Assembly (NCBI GenBank): GCA_963667375.1
Contig: OY763323.1
Coordinates: forward strand, 1,488,001 to 1,552,000
Length of the DNA stretch: 64,000 nucleotides
Source: G963556115 sp963667375
GTDB taxonomy: Bacteria > Planctomycetota > SZUA-567
Direction of reading: 5' to 3'
Positions 8,322 through 17,607 of the stretch are shown here, one piece after another. The notes under the pieces were generated by a model, which saw nothing but the letters and a program-made list of their open reading frames with translations, made no database searches and had not been told where the DNA came from. The stretch's first letter is position 1. Every line of letters begins with the position of its first letter. Made by a program: the position numbers and the translations under genes.

Positions 8322-9617
8322 ATGAGTAAAACTATTGAACTTAGAAGAGTGGTAATTACCGGTGTTGGTCTGGTTACTCCGGTTGGTGTGGGAACTCAGG
8401 AAAGCTGGGATTCCATTCTCAAGGGTGTAAGCGGAGCAGCTACCTTTGATGACAGTATTGATCATGCGGGCTTCAGTGTACATTTTGGATGTCAGGTAAA
8501 AGATTTTGACATTGAAAAATACATGAATCCCCGTGAAGCGAAGCGTGTTGATAAATTTGTGCACTTCACTGTTGCTTCAGCGCAGATGGCTAAAGAAGAT
8601 GCCGCGCTGGATCTTGAAAAAATCAATCTGGAACGCTGCGGATCGGTATTTGCCAGTGGTATTGGCGGTATCCTCTCGGTTGAAGAGCAGCTCAGAAAAT
8701 ATCTTGAAAACTATGGTGATGGTGAAGGTGATAAACCGCGCAAGGCCGCAAAGCGTATATCTCCGTTCAGCGTGCCGCTGCTGATGGTCAATGCCGGTTG
8801 CGGACAGGTTGCAATTGAATTTGGCTTTAAAGGTATCAATTATGCGCCAGTGACCGCATGTGCCTCAGGTTCGCATGCAATCGGTCTGGCATTCAGGCAT
8901 ATTCAGGTTGGTGATGCAGATGTGATGATTACCGGTGGCAGTGAGGCTGGAATAGGTATTATGGGGCTTGGCGGATTTTCCAGCATGAAGGCGTTGTCAA
9001 CTCGCAATGATGACCCGGCCAGAGCCTGCCGTCCTTTTGATAAGGATCGAGATGGTTTTGTTATGGGTGAAGGTGCCGGCAGTCTGGTGCTTGAAGAATT
9101 GGAGCATGCCAAGGCCAGAGGAGCGAAGATTTATGCCGAGGTTATTGGTTACGGGTTTACCGATGATGCTTCTCATATTACTGCTCCTAGTGATAAGGGT
9201 GAAGGTATCGCCAGAGCAATGAATATTGCGATGGCACATGGTGATGTTAAGCCGGATGAAATTGATTATATCAATGCACATGGTACGTCAACACCGTTGA
9301 ATGACAAATCTGAGTGTGCCGGTATAAAGTTGGCTCTGGGTGAGGAAAATTCCCGTAAGGTTTCTGTCAGCTCAACCAAGAGTTGTACTGGTCATATGCT
9401 TGGCGCTGCTGGAGGTGTAGAACTTGGTTTCTGTGCTCTGGCTATTCGTGACGGTATTGTTCCGCCGACAATTAATTATGAAAATCCTGATCCTGATTGT
9501 GATCTTGATGTTACTCCAAATAAACCTAAAAAACGTGATATCAGATATGCAATGTCCAATTCCCTGGGATTTGGCGGGCATAATGCTTCGCTGCTTATCG
9601 GGCGGTATGAGGAATAA
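8322..9617 (+). CDS. fabF: 3-oxoacyl-ACP synthase II
   Basis: Elongating condensing enzyme of fatty acid synthesis. From the ATG at 8322 it is 431 residues starting MSKTIELRRVVITGVGLVTP, the usual N-terminus. An in-frame TTG at 8253 would add 23 unlikely residues. The catalytic cysteine is C180 in VTACASGSHAIG, and the two active-site histidines are in NAHGTSTPLND and SCTGHMLGAAGG. No strong ribosome binding site is visible. A very strong terminator follows. Confidence 0.95.
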   Translation: MSKTIELRRVVITGVGLVTPVGVGTQESWDSILKGVSGAATFDDSIDHAGFSVHFGCQVKDFDIEKYMNPREAKRVDKFVHFTVASAQMAKEDAALDLEKINLERCGSVFASGIGGILSVEEQLRKYLENYGDGEGDKPRKAAKRISPFSVPLLMVNAGCGQVAIEFGFKGINYAPVTACASGSHAIGLAFRHIQVGDADVMITGGSEAGIGIMGLGGFSSMKALSTRNDDPARACRPFDKDRDGFVMGEGAGSLVLEELEHAKARGAKIYAEVIGYGFTDDASHITAPSDKGEGIARAMNIAMAHGDVKPDEIDYINAHGTSTPLNDKSECAGIKLALGEENSRKVSVSSTKSCTGHMLGAAGGVELGFCALAIRDGIVPPTINYENPDPDCDLDVTPNKPKKRDIRYAMSNSLGFGGHNASLLIGRYEE

Positions 9618-9640
9618 GCTGAAGGAAAAAGGTTTTACTA

Positions 9641-9677
9641 CAGCAGGTGCAGAGTATTCTGCACCTGCTGTTTTTTT
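9641..9677 (+). terminator. Strong intrinsic terminator after fabF
   Basis: A perfect 13-bp stem CAGCAGGTGCAGA / TCTGCACCTGCTG with a four-base loop (9654-9657), followed by seven Ts. It closes the fatty acid synthesis cluster. Confidence 0.93.
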
Positions 9678-9842
9678 ATATATGCAGTGAGAGCTGACAA
9701 CAAGTGTGTCTTCTGAATAAGGCATTAATAAATATGTGCTGAAAATAATTATTATCTGGGGTTGTAAATCTGGTAGACGGGTGGCGTAACCTGTGAAATA
9801 TTCAGCTATAACCGAAAAAAAGCAAAAAGTACTAAAGATTGA

Positions 9843-9871
9843 TTTACAAGCAGAGAAGCAGGTTGTATAAT
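9843..9871 (+). promoter_or_regulatory. Sigma-70-type promoter of the 1260-residue gene
   Basis: TTTACA (9843-9848), a 17-base spacer and TATAAT (9866-9871), about 68 bases before the start codon. It is one of the best promoter matches in the window. It points to vegetative sigma rather than flagellar sigma-28 control, despite the flagellin-like features of the product. Confidence 0.65.
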
Positions 9872-9938
9872 GGTAATAGGTAGTAATGTAAATAATGTTT
9901 ACTGCTTTTAACAAAGATCGGGAAAAAACGGGTAGCCA

Positions 9939-12900
9939 ATGGATACGTTACTCAATGAGGGCCTGAACAGCAACTCGGTGCTGGAGAATGCTAAAAGTGC
10001 CCAGAAATATTATAATGATGTTTATTCTACTCTGGATGTGTCCTTGCTGCATCCGGCACGTGATCTATCGGTCGGTGTTCAGGTTCAGATAGGTGATAAG
10101 GATTATGATGAGGAGCAGTCGAAAGCTGGCGGAGTTTCAGGCATCTCCAGTAGTATCAGTATTGCCAATGTGGCTCAAGCGCGGGTAGCGCCTGACCTTA
10201 GCGATCTCCGTCAGGGTCAGGAGTTCAATAACCATCTTCAGGCAGCCGGTAATGGGCTTGCGGAAATTCGAAAAAATCTTGATCAGCTGGCAACGCAGAT
10301 AAAACCGGATGAAGATTATGCTGAAAATGAGATTGTGCAGGATGCGGTGGCGCGAATCAGGGAGATTGTCGAGAGCTCAACCTACGCCGGTAAGCCGGTT
10401 TTTGTAAGTATCGAAGATGATTCTGCACTTGCAGCGATTGATATCGCGACGGTGCCGGATTTGACTGAAAAAAGATATGCCGATATTCAGGGCACAATAA
10501 TTGCCAATGCAGAAAGCGTGGCGCTCGATAGTAATAATGTTGCTGTGACCAAGAGCAGTGAAACATTTATTCTGTCTCAGAGCAATAGTAATAAGGTCTT
10601 TTCATTTCCTGAATCAACCCCACTTGATGATATAAATGCAACTATTGCGGATTTTACGGAAGATCCGTCTATTCACCCATTGATTTATTTTGATACTTCT
10701 GCTGCCGGTCTACCGGAGGTCGTAACCGGTGAAGGTCAGGGGCTGGTTGAATTTGCCGGATCGATACGGATAACCGAATTGGACGGTGAGCTTTTTTCCC
10801 AGCCACTTCAGAGTTACTTTCAGGAGAGTGCAGCCGGCTACAGTCAACGTGACGGACGGGTGGTCGAAGCTGATAATTCCCTTATGAGCCTGGAGACTGA
10901 TCTGGGCGAGGATCGGGTGGCGGGAACAATCAATCTGGCCGAAGACAATGTCGTCTCTGGGGTTGATATTGATAACATGCGTACCAGCAATCACACTCTG
11001 AGCCGTTCAGAAACATTTAATAAGCGGCTGGCGGAGGACAGAATAGCCGGTGACGGGTTTGCGGTGACACCGCTGAATCCTGGTGAATCTTCGGGAGTGC
11101 TGACTGCTGGCGGTATAACCGATAGTGATTCAACGCAGAGTGATTATGATGCCAGAGTCGCAGAGGAGATTCTGGAGACTTCTACGGAAACCGAGGATGA
11201 AGCGACAGCTGATAACTCTGATACTGCGCAGTCGCTGGTATTTGCCGCTGACGATAGTGATTCTGATAATACGGGGCTGCAGTCAGTGTTTACTGCGTCT
11301 AATGCTTCCGAGAAAGAATCGGCCGGCATTATGGAAAGGATTGTTCCACGGCGCGGAGGTGATGATATCGAGCAGTACTCCGTAAAGACTGCTGAGGAAA
11401 CGGCTGCGGGCGTTGTTTCTGCGCTTAAGGTTACAAGTGAGAGTGATAATACAGATTATCTGACTGCCGCCTCAGAAAGTAAGAATTCCGCGGCCTATGA
11501 AATTCAGGTAACAGCTGAGAAGGTAAATCCCGCTGAAAGTGCAAGTGCCGGGATTCAGCGCGGCGCAACTGCGGGGGTGAATGAACCGACATCTCAGCAG
11601 AAGAATTCAGCTCAGACTGCGTCACCGCTAGTTTCAGCTCAGAAGCAGCAGGTTGTGGAAAATTCGACTGCCAGCAGCACTGCTGACAGTACCGCTGATG
11701 CCAGTGAAACCGCAGCGGCAGAAACCGCAGCGACTGACGCTCAAGACTCTGAGCTAGAGAGTAGTGCCGAGAGTGAGATTGATTACGGTAAAGCCAGGTT
11801 CATCGGGACCAACCCGGTAAAAGAGCTTGAAAATATTCAGGGTACCGTTGCCGAAACACTTCTCTTTACCTTGCGTGGGAATCGGGGTGAATTGGATTAT
11901 GTTGTTTCGGCGGGTGTTTCGGTGGATGTGCTGTCACTGGCTATCAATACTACAACCAGTTTCACTGGAGTTACCGCAAATACCGCTAATGGCAGGATAA
12001 GTCTGGCCGGTGCCAGTTCCTTGCTTGAATCAATGCGGTTATCAACTCTCAATGCCATTTCCGCTTACGCCGCTAATACTAACAGTAATAATGAAGGTCA
12101 AGATTCGGCAGCTGATTTTAACGATTCTGCAGAGCCGGATATTCTGGAGCTGCTCATATCCGGTGAAGATGATACTGCTACTACCGGAGATAATTCTGAT
12201 GCAGCGGTAAATTCCTCTATGTTCAGCAGTAGAGTTAATATGGAAGATTTAGGATTTACGCGCAGTGAGAGTGGCACATTTACACTCTTAGACTTTGCTT
12301 CTGATATTACTCCGGACAAGCTTGCTTCTGAGCCCCAACTGGCCCGGCAGGTTGTTGCTAACAGTTACAGATATATAGATACTGTTCAGAATAACCTTGA
12401 TTCGATAAACAGCCTGAATGTACGTAATACCTATGATGCTCTGGAGCGGGTCAGTACCAATATCCTGGATAATTCCACTGCTGATGTGGTAACAGCCACC
12501 GATGCAGAAGCGGTACTGAATAATGTCGCGGTAGGCATTAATAATATTGTAAGTATTAATGGCGGCAGAGGGCTTAGCGGCAATACTGTGGTATCCTTCA
12601 ATCTGTTGAGCAATATTGATAGTGGCAGCTTCGGTAATAACCGGGTTGCAGCAGCTGTTTCTGGAATTAATGATAGTAGTGCATTTGGCTCTTTGAATAA
12701 TTATCAGTATTCAGGGGTTATTACTGAAACGACAGGTGCCAGAGCTGAGAATAGTGATTATGCAGCATTGAGTGCTTATGGATTTTCAGCAGATGCGGTA
12801 CAGCAAAATACTCCGCAGACAACTTCAAACGAGGAAGAAGATGCTCTTGTGCGTTTTGATGATATGCTGGTTCAGGCACAGGAGGCTATTACTGAAATTG

Positions 12901-13721
12901 AGCGGATTAATGAAGAAGGTCTGCAGCGGCGTGAAGATAGCCGTGATAATATCCGTAGAGCCGAAGAGCGGTATTTTTCTGCTATTGAGAATGCTAAAGA
13001 TACTATACGTGAATATGGACGTGACAATGAGAGAGCAAATTACGAGCGTGATACAATTCGTGAAGAAGCCTCTGAACGTATCAATACCGTGCAGCAGAGG
13101 ATTAATTCTGTTTCCGAGACGGATTATACCGCACTCAGTGAGACTTTGCAGAGGCTTGGAGGGCTTAATACCAGAAACGGTGAAAATAATTCTTCGAGTT
13201 ACGTTGTAAATAATAATATTGCACCTGTCTCTGTTACTGATATCAGTAAATCTACTGTCAGCTGGGATGCTGACAGTACGAGCCTGGGTACAACCACGGA
13301 TAATTCACTTGTTGAAGCGGTTCCGGTTATGGATTCACTGACAACCCGTGAACCGGTAGCGGTTACCGCTTCTGCTGCGGGTGGTGCTTCTCCGGTAATG
13401 TCTGCTGACAAGAAGGTTCCAGAGAATGTCATAAAGCTATTTGAAGACAAGATCGGTACTGTGATGGTGCACGACCAGGGTTATACCATCAAAGCTCTGG
13501 AGGGAAGTATGGTTGAAATGCTGGAGAGTGAACCTGCTATAACTGTTACCATCCTTGATACCGCGCTGCAGGATATTGCTGATATTCGGCAAGAGGTTGC
13601 GGATCTGCAGGCGCAGGAGCTTGAGAACACCGGTGACTATCTGCTGGCGGCACTTGAAACCTATGGTTCAGATCAGAATGCTGCGAATCCGCTGCTTATT
13701 TCGGCGATGGCAAGAGCCTGA
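9939..13721 (+). CDS. Giant acidic protein with flagellin-like N-terminal region, function unknown
   Basis: I do not recognise this 1260-residue protein with confidence. Residues ~70-170 (starting ISSSISIANVAQA and continuing through LRQGQEFNNHLQAAGNGLAEIRK to AVARIREIVESSTYAGKPVF) resemble the D1 helices of flagellin, including an N-type 'ESSTYAGKPVF' segment like the flagellin 'SSTEFNGKKLL' block. The middle (about 300-620) is low-complexity and rich in Ala, Ser, Asp, Glu and Thr. A helical region near 790-900 again looks flagellin-like. Residues about 960-1065 are a charged coiled coil rich in Arg and Glu. The C-terminus is helical again. There is no signal peptide, transmembrane segment or cysteine-rich domain, which fits export by a flagellar-type route or a cytoplasmic filament. 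It stands alone between a strong promoter and a bidirectional terminator, opposite a chemotaxis receptor. Alternatives: a surface or filament protein unrelated to flagella. Confidence 0.5.
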   Translation: MDTLLNEGLNSNSVLENAKSAQKYYNDVYSTLDVSLLHPARDLSVGVQVQIGDKDYDEEQSKAGGVSGISSSISIANVAQARVAPDLSDLRQGQEFNNHLQAAGNGLAEIRKNLDQLATQIKPDEDYAENEIVQDAVARIREIVESSTYAGKPVFVSIEDDSALAAIDIATVPDLTEKRYADIQGTIIANAESVALDSNNVAVTKSSETFILSQSNSNKVFSFPESTPLDDINATIADFTEDPSIHPLIYFDTSAAGLPEVVTGEGQGLVEFAGSIRITELDGELFSQPLQSYFQESAAGYSQRDGRVVEADNSLMSLETDLGEDRVAGTINLAEDNVVSGVDIDNMRTSNHTLSRSETFNKRLAEDRIAGDGFAVTPLNPGESSGVLTAGGITDSDSTQSDYDARVAEEILETSTETEDEATADNSDTAQSLVFAADDSDSDNTGLQSVFTASNASEKESAGIMERIVPRRGGDDIEQYSVKTAEETAAGVVSALKVTSESDNTDYLTAASESKNSAAYEIQVTAEKVNPAESASAGIQRGATAGVNEPTSQQKNSAQTASPLVSAQKQQVVENSTASSTADSTADASETAAAETAATDAQDSELESSAESEIDYGKARFIGTNPVKELENIQGTVAETLLFTLRGNRGELDYVVSAGVSVDVLSLAINTTTSFTGVTANTANGRISLAGASSLLESMRLSTLNAISAYAANTNSNNEGQDSAADFNDSAEPDILELLISGEDDTATTGDNSDAAVNSSMFSSRVNMEDLGFTRSESGTFTLLDFASDITPDKLASEPQLARQVVANSYRYIDTVQNNLDSINSLNVRNTYDALERVSTNILDNSTADVVTATDAEAVLNNVAVGINNIVSINGGRGLSGNTVVSFNLLSNIDSGSFGNNRVAAAVSGINDSSAFGSLNNYQYSGVITETTGARAENSDYAALSAYGFSADAVQQNTPQTTSNEEEDALVRFDDMLVQAQEAITEIERINEEGLQRREDSRDNIRRAEERYFSAIENAKDTIREYGRDNERANYERDTIREEASERINTVQQRINSVSETDYTALSETLQRLGGLNTRNGENNSSSYVVNNNIAPVSVTDISKSTVSWDADSTSLGTTTDNSLVEAVPVMDSLTTREPVAVTASAAGGASPVMSADKKVPENVIKLFEDKIGTVMVHDQGYTIKALEGSMVEMLESEPAITVTILDTALQDIADIRQEVADLQAQELENTGDYLLAALETYGSDQNAANPLLISAMARA

Positions 13722-13798
13722 TAAAACGGGCGCGGTTATGATTTGTTTAAGAAGCAGGTAAATGTTTGATCATACTTAGAAATGGAGTGCGCGTAATT

Positions 13799-13836
13799 AA
13801 TCAGGCGGTAATGGAGATATCCATTACCGCCTGATT
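13799..13836. terminator. Bidirectional terminator between convergent genes
   Basis: A perfect 17-bp stem (13799-13815 / 13820-13836) with a four-base GATA loop. It has As on one side and Ts on the other, so it can end transcription from both the 1260-residue gene and the receptor gene on the minus strand. Confidence 0.85.
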
Positions 13837-13909
13837 TTAAAAGTGTAATACTGCGGGGATGATCAGAAGTATTAGATGACGCAGCATGGGGGGGAGTGCG
13901 GTGTAGTTG

Positions 13910-15682
13910 TTACAAATATTCTTCAGCTGTTTCCGTAATGCAGTCCGTCTCGTTACCGGTATTTGGAAGGAGCTGGAAGACACTTACGACATTTTTAAGC
14001 ACGTCGGAGAATTCTGATATATTCTTTGCCGCATCGGCTGTCTGTCTGGCATTTGTGGTATTACGTTCGGTTATATGATTTATCTGTTCGATCTTGGTAC
14101 TGATCTGATTGATTTTAGCCGCCTGATCATTTGAAGCCTGCGCAACTTTTCCGATAAGGTCTGCTGAACGGGATATCTCGGTATTGATACTGTTAAGGGC
14201 ATCTGCAGTATCCTTGGCTATTTCGGCTCCATTCTTGACATTATTGTTGGATGTGGCTATCAGATGCTTGGTCTCCGCGGCGGCGGTAGCGCTTCTGGCA
14301 GCCAGGCTTCGCACCTCTTCAGCAACGACTGCGAAACCTTTGCCGTATTGTCCGGCACGTGCGGCTTCAACAGCAGCATTCAGCGCCAGCAGATTGGTCT
14401 GGAAAGCTATATCGTCGATAGTCTTGATAATCTTGGTTATTTCCTCGGAAGAATGCTGAATGTCAGTCATTGCCGTGGTCAGGGCGGACATGTGATCCGA
14501 GCCGATGTCAGCGGTTTTCTGCGCATTACTTATCAGGGAGTTGGCATTCTGTGAGTTGTCGGCATTCTGCACTGTCTGGGTGCTTACTGCGGTTATAAAA
14601 TCAGTTATTTCATTGAGTGAGTTTTCACTGTCAATGGCGCCCTCGGTCAGTGAGTTGCTGGCGCTGGCCAGTTCAATTGAGATGTCATTTATCTCTTCAG
14701 TAGTTGCAGATACCCGTTGTAAGGTATCATGCACCTGCCGTATCATGCTCTCAAGTGATATTGATAATGAATCCTTGGAAGAGCGTGGGGTTATTTTATG
14801 GGTCCAGTCACCGCGTGACAGCGCTTCGGCTGAGGTGACAATTTCACGCTGTGAATTTATTATAGCCTGTATCGCCTGAGCCAGAGATCCGATCTCATCT
14901 TTGCGCGAGAGGAATCTCTGCTTGGTATCGGTGGAGACATCACCTTTTTCAGCGACTACCAGCAGGCTGTCAACCCCATCATGCAGGGGTGTACTGATCG
15001 ATCTGATGATCTGAACCGTCAGAATAATGGAAAGAACTGAGAGAATGGCTATTATTCCGATAAGCATATTGCGCTTGGTTTTCAAACTATCACTGAACCC
15101 GGAGCTTATCTGACGGATATCGGTTACAGCTTGTTCAGATTCCTGACTGGCGATTTTTGCTGTTTGCAGTATTTGAGAGATATTCCCCAAAAGTTCGACC
15201 TGAGATTTCAACTGGGTGGTGGACGAGTCCATATTCGCCACCGAACTATGGAGGGCGACAAGAGCTTCCCGTTTCATCATTTCCTGGATATCACTGAGTT
15301 CATTTGCAACCTCTTCAAGGGTTTCGGAAAGATCATCGTCGGTGATTTCATCGAGTTTTTCCTCTATAAGATTGGAGATGTCGGTCAGACTTTTGGAGTT
15401 TTTCTTAATCTTTTTATCGAGAATTTTCATCTGGGTATTGGTCTTTTCGACGTTTGATGATAGAATGCCGCTCTTTTCAAGCAGAGTAGCCAGATCAGAG
15501 CTGATGTTGCTGATGTTATCAGCAGCATACTGTGATTTCTGACGGCTGGTTTCCGATTCAGTCGCGATTATATCGGCATTTCGTTCGATTGACGAGAAAA
15601 TATATAATGTTTCAAGGAGTATTCCTATAAGAAATACAATATTGAGTAGACTGTTTGAAAAAAGTCGTTTACCGATGGTCAT
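13910..15682 (-). CDS. Methyl-accepting chemotaxis protein
   Basis: 590-residue membrane receptor. The first transmembrane helix is near residues 10-30 (SLLNIVFLIGILLETLYIF), followed by a helical periplasmic domain of about 170 residues. The second membrane helix is near 205-228, followed by a HAMP linker and then a signalling domain with the hairpin-tip motif FQTNLLALNAAVEAARAG and VVAEEVRSLAARSA. It ends without an NWETF-type CheR tether. GGAG precedes the ATG. The start lies 14 bases after the stop of the secreted PilJ-repeat gene, so the two are surely co-transcribed. The ligand is unknown; the neighbour may be part of the sensor. Confidence 0.93.
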   Translation of the reverse strand: MTIGKRLFSNSLLNIVFLIGILLETLYIFSSIERNADIIATESETSRQKSQYAADNISNISSDLATLLEKSGILSSNVEKTNTQMKILDKKIKKNSKSLTDISNLIEEKLDEITDDDLSETLEEVANELSDIQEMMKREALVALHSSVANMDSSTTQLKSQVELLGNISQILQTAKIASQESEQAVTDIRQISSGFSDSLKTKRNMLIGIIAILSVLSIILTVQIIRSISTPLHDGVDSLLVVAEKGDVSTDTKQRFLSRKDEIGSLAQAIQAIINSQREIVTSAEALSRGDWTHKITPRSSKDSLSISLESMIRQVHDTLQRVSATTEEINDISIELASASNSLTEGAIDSENSLNEITDFITAVSTQTVQNADNSQNANSLISNAQKTADIGSDHMSALTTAMTDIQHSSEEITKIIKTIDDIAFQTNLLALNAAVEAARAGQYGKGFAVVAEEVRSLAARSATAAAETKHLIATSNNNVKNGAEIAKDTADALNSINTEISRSADLIGKVAQASNDQAAKINQISTKIEQINHITERNTTNARQTADAAKNISEFSDVLKNVVSVFQLLPNTGNETDCITETAEEYL

Positions 15683-15696
15683 AGTTATTTCTCCGC

Positions 15697-16593
15697 TTAT
15701 TTTGTGGCTTCTTGTTCATAGAGAAGGACGGCTTTGTTCATCTCTGTCAGTAAAGGAAGGTTCTGATCTGCAAGCTGCTCAATATTTTCTTGAGGGATAT
15801 TGCCGCCACTTTCCTGTACCGCAATATCAAGTACTGGTTTAAACTTAGCCCAGAGCTGCTCGACTACAGCAAGTTGAGCAAGTATCTCAGGCTGGGTGGT
15901 CTCGGGCAGATCCAGGGTTTTGTCACCACTGCGCAAGCCTTTGAGTGTACGGTCAAAAAGTGATATGGTCTCCTGTATATTCAGTTTATTTGCATCAGGA
16001 TTATAGCCGTAGGCGATAAGCAGAAACTCTTTACTCATCTTCTGTGAGAGCATACGCTGTTTTCCGGAGAGATTTATCGCTACTGCCAATCCCGGGTGTA
16101 CCTGAAGTGCGGACTTGGCCGCCTGTTTTTCATAAAGCTTGACGCAGCGGTTCATCTCTTTGAGAATAAGAGGGTTGGTCTCGGCAATGAATTCGATATC
16201 TTCCGGAGTAACTTTCTGCTGGCTGATTATGGCCTGTATCCTTTTGTTAAAAGGTTGCCAGTGGTCTTCAATCTTATCCAACTGTCTGAGGATACGTTTT
16301 GAACTTGTTGGAGGAAGTCCAAGTTCCTTTGAACCGCTGCGCAGTCCCTGGAGCGTTTTATCGAAGAGTGAAGCTGTTGCCGCAAGATTCTGCAGATTCT
16401 TTTTACGGTCAATATCCAGAGCAATCAGCAGTACCTCTTTACTCATCTTTTGGGTTAGCATACGCTGGCGGCCGGAGAGATTAAGAATTACGCCAAATTC
16501 ATCAGCGGTTATTGCGGTTTCTGCGGCCAGCGTCATGGTTGGTGAAAGTAGAGAGAGTACTATTACTGTCAGTGTTATTAGGATGCGCATCAT
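15697..16593 (-). CDS. Secreted protein with two tandem PilJ-type sensor repeats
   Basis: 298 residues. An N-terminal signal peptide of about 23 residues (ILITLTVIVLSLLSPTMTLA, AXA-like cleavage) leads into two homologous helical repeats. They begin NLSGRQRMLTQKMSKEVLLIA (about 38-58) and NLSGKQRMLSQKMSKEFLLIA (about 172-192). Each continues with SLFD(K/R)TL(Q/K)GLRSG and a closing helix. This is the N-terminal domain of type IV pilus transducer PilJ and related nitrate-sensor-like proteins, here duplicated and not fused to any signalling domain. There is no other membrane helix, so the product should be periplasmic. AAGGAG lies upstream and the chemotaxis receptor follows 14 bases later, which suggests a two-protein receptor. 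Ligand unknown. Confidence 0.85.
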   Translation of the reverse strand: MMRILITLTVIVLSLLSPTMTLAAETAITADEFGVILNLSGRQRMLTQKMSKEVLLIALDIDRKKNLQNLAATASLFDKTLQGLRSGSKELGLPPTSSKRILRQLDKIEDHWQPFNKRIQAIISQQKVTPEDIEFIAETNPLILKEMNRCVKLYEKQAAKSALQVHPGLAVAINLSGKQRMLSQKMSKEFLLIAYGYNPDANKLNIQETISLFDRTLKGLRSGDKTLDLPETTQPEILAQLAVVEQLWAKFKPVLDIAVQESGGNIPQENIEQLADQNLPLLTEMNKAVLLYEQEATK

Positions 16594-16813
16594 TATCTCC
16601 TTGAAGAAAAATAATTGTTCATAGAGGATATACGGGCACTGCTATATAGCTGTTTCGGTGTTGTTATGTTTATAACCACCGCGGTTAAACATGACTTATT
16701 AATAATATATCTTGAGTTTTATGGATGGTAAAATAGTAACAAATACTGCTTGCTCAGTAGTAAGCTATTCATAATTGATTTCCTAACAGTATCATCTTTT
16801 ATCTTCAATAGTA

Positions 16814-16841
16814 ATTATATCATGGGGTAAAAATGTGTAAA
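16814..16841 (-). promoter_or_regulatory. Extended -10 promoter of the PilJ-repeat/receptor operon
   Basis: On the minus strand: TTTACA (16836-16841), a 16-base spacer and TATAAT (16814-16819), preceded by TGA as an extended -10. It lies about 220 bases upstream of the start codon. Confidence 0.6.
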
Positions 16842-17042
16842 CGTTTTTCGAAAATGAATAAAAATATATTTTCAATAGATGTTTTCTGGCATTTTCTTAT
16901 AATGTCGTAGTGGTTAATATGACACCAATAATACCTTATGTTGATATCAGGAATTATTTTTGTTTGGCGATTGTCAGGAGATTGCGGTTTGGACAGCGGT
17001 CGGGTTACTTGTCAGGGTAGGAGTACGGAATCCTGAAATAAT

Positions 17043-17071
17043 ACCGGCAGCGAGATATTTTCGCTGCCGGT
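17043..17071 (-). terminator. Terminator of the GTPase-NAT-ndk operon
   Basis: An 11-bp perfect stem ACCGGCAGCGA / TCGCTGCCGGT with a seven-base loop. On the minus strand it is followed by the T-rich ATTATTT, which fits termination about 40 bases after the ndk stop. Confidence 0.75.
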
Positions 17072-17111
17072 GCTGAACACAGTATAAGTATGTTGGTTTT
17101 AGTGGCAGCTA

Positions 17112-17582
17112 TTATACCGGGCGTCCTTCTTCGAAATCATGCAGCCAGTGATAATCATCACGATAGGTCTCCATAATTTCATTCTTGTTGAACCAGAGGG
17201 CGATTTCGCGTTGTGCGCTTTCCGCGGAATCACTGCCGTGAATCAGATTGAATCTCTTGCTCATGCCCAGATCACCGCGAATGGTACCGGCAGGTGACTC
17301 TGCGCAGTTGGTTTTGCCTATCAGTTCACGGCAGACCAGCGGCGCATTTATGCCTTCAACAACCATCGGGACAACCGGTCCGGAGGTAATATAATTTAGT
17401 AAATTTTCAAAGAATGGTTTGTCTTTATGTTCGGCGTAGTGCTGTTCCGCCAGCTCCCTGCTGACGCGTATCATCTTCATTGCCAGAATTGAAAGACCTT
17501 TTTTCTCCAGTCTGTCTATAACCTCTCCGATATAACCGCGGGCAACACAGTCCGGTTTGAGAATTAAAAGGGTTGTCTGCAT
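17112..17582 (-). CDS. ndk: Nucleoside diphosphate kinase
   Basis: Transfers the gamma phosphate between nucleoside triphosphates and diphosphates through a phospho-histidine. The 156-residue protein starts TTLLILKPDCVARGYIGE. The catalytic His115 is in NLIHGSDS, and RGDLG and the EIALWF helix are typical. It is somewhat longer than the ~140-residue average, with a C-terminal tail ending in EEGRPV. GGAGA is seven bases before the ATG. It is the last gene of a three-gene minus-strand operon. Confidence 0.96.
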   Translation of the reverse strand: MQTTLLILKPDCVARGYIGEVIDRLEKKGLSILAMKMIRVSRELAEQHYAEHKDKPFFENLLNYITSGPVVPMVVEGINAPLVCRELIGKTNCAESPAGTIRGDLGMSKRFNLIHGSDSAESAQREIALWFNKNEIMETYRDDYHWLHDFEEGRPV

Positions 17583-17607
17583 AATTTCTCCTTGATTGGT
17601 TGTAAAT

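Larger units (their letters stand above)
9618..9938. other. Intergenic region between fabF and the 1260-residue gene
   Basis: It holds the fabF terminator (9641-9677), about 160 AT-rich bases with no feature I can identify, and a good promoter at 9843-9871. No gene is seen. An antisense open frame through this stretch runs back into fabF and is not supported. Confidence 0.6.
16594..17111. other. Intergenic region between the PilJ-repeat gene and ndk
   Basis: 518 AT-rich bases. It contains a good minus-strand promoter (16814-16841) for the PilJ-repeat/receptor pair, which would give an unusually long leader of about 210 bases, and the ndk terminator (17043-17071). No small gene, tRNA or repeat is seen in the rest. 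Confidence 0.5.

Noticed and set aside
9372..9914. 180-codon antisense open frame across the fabF end and its terminator
   Set aside because: It runs through the fabF terminator and reads back into fabF; coding signal is clearly on the plus strand.
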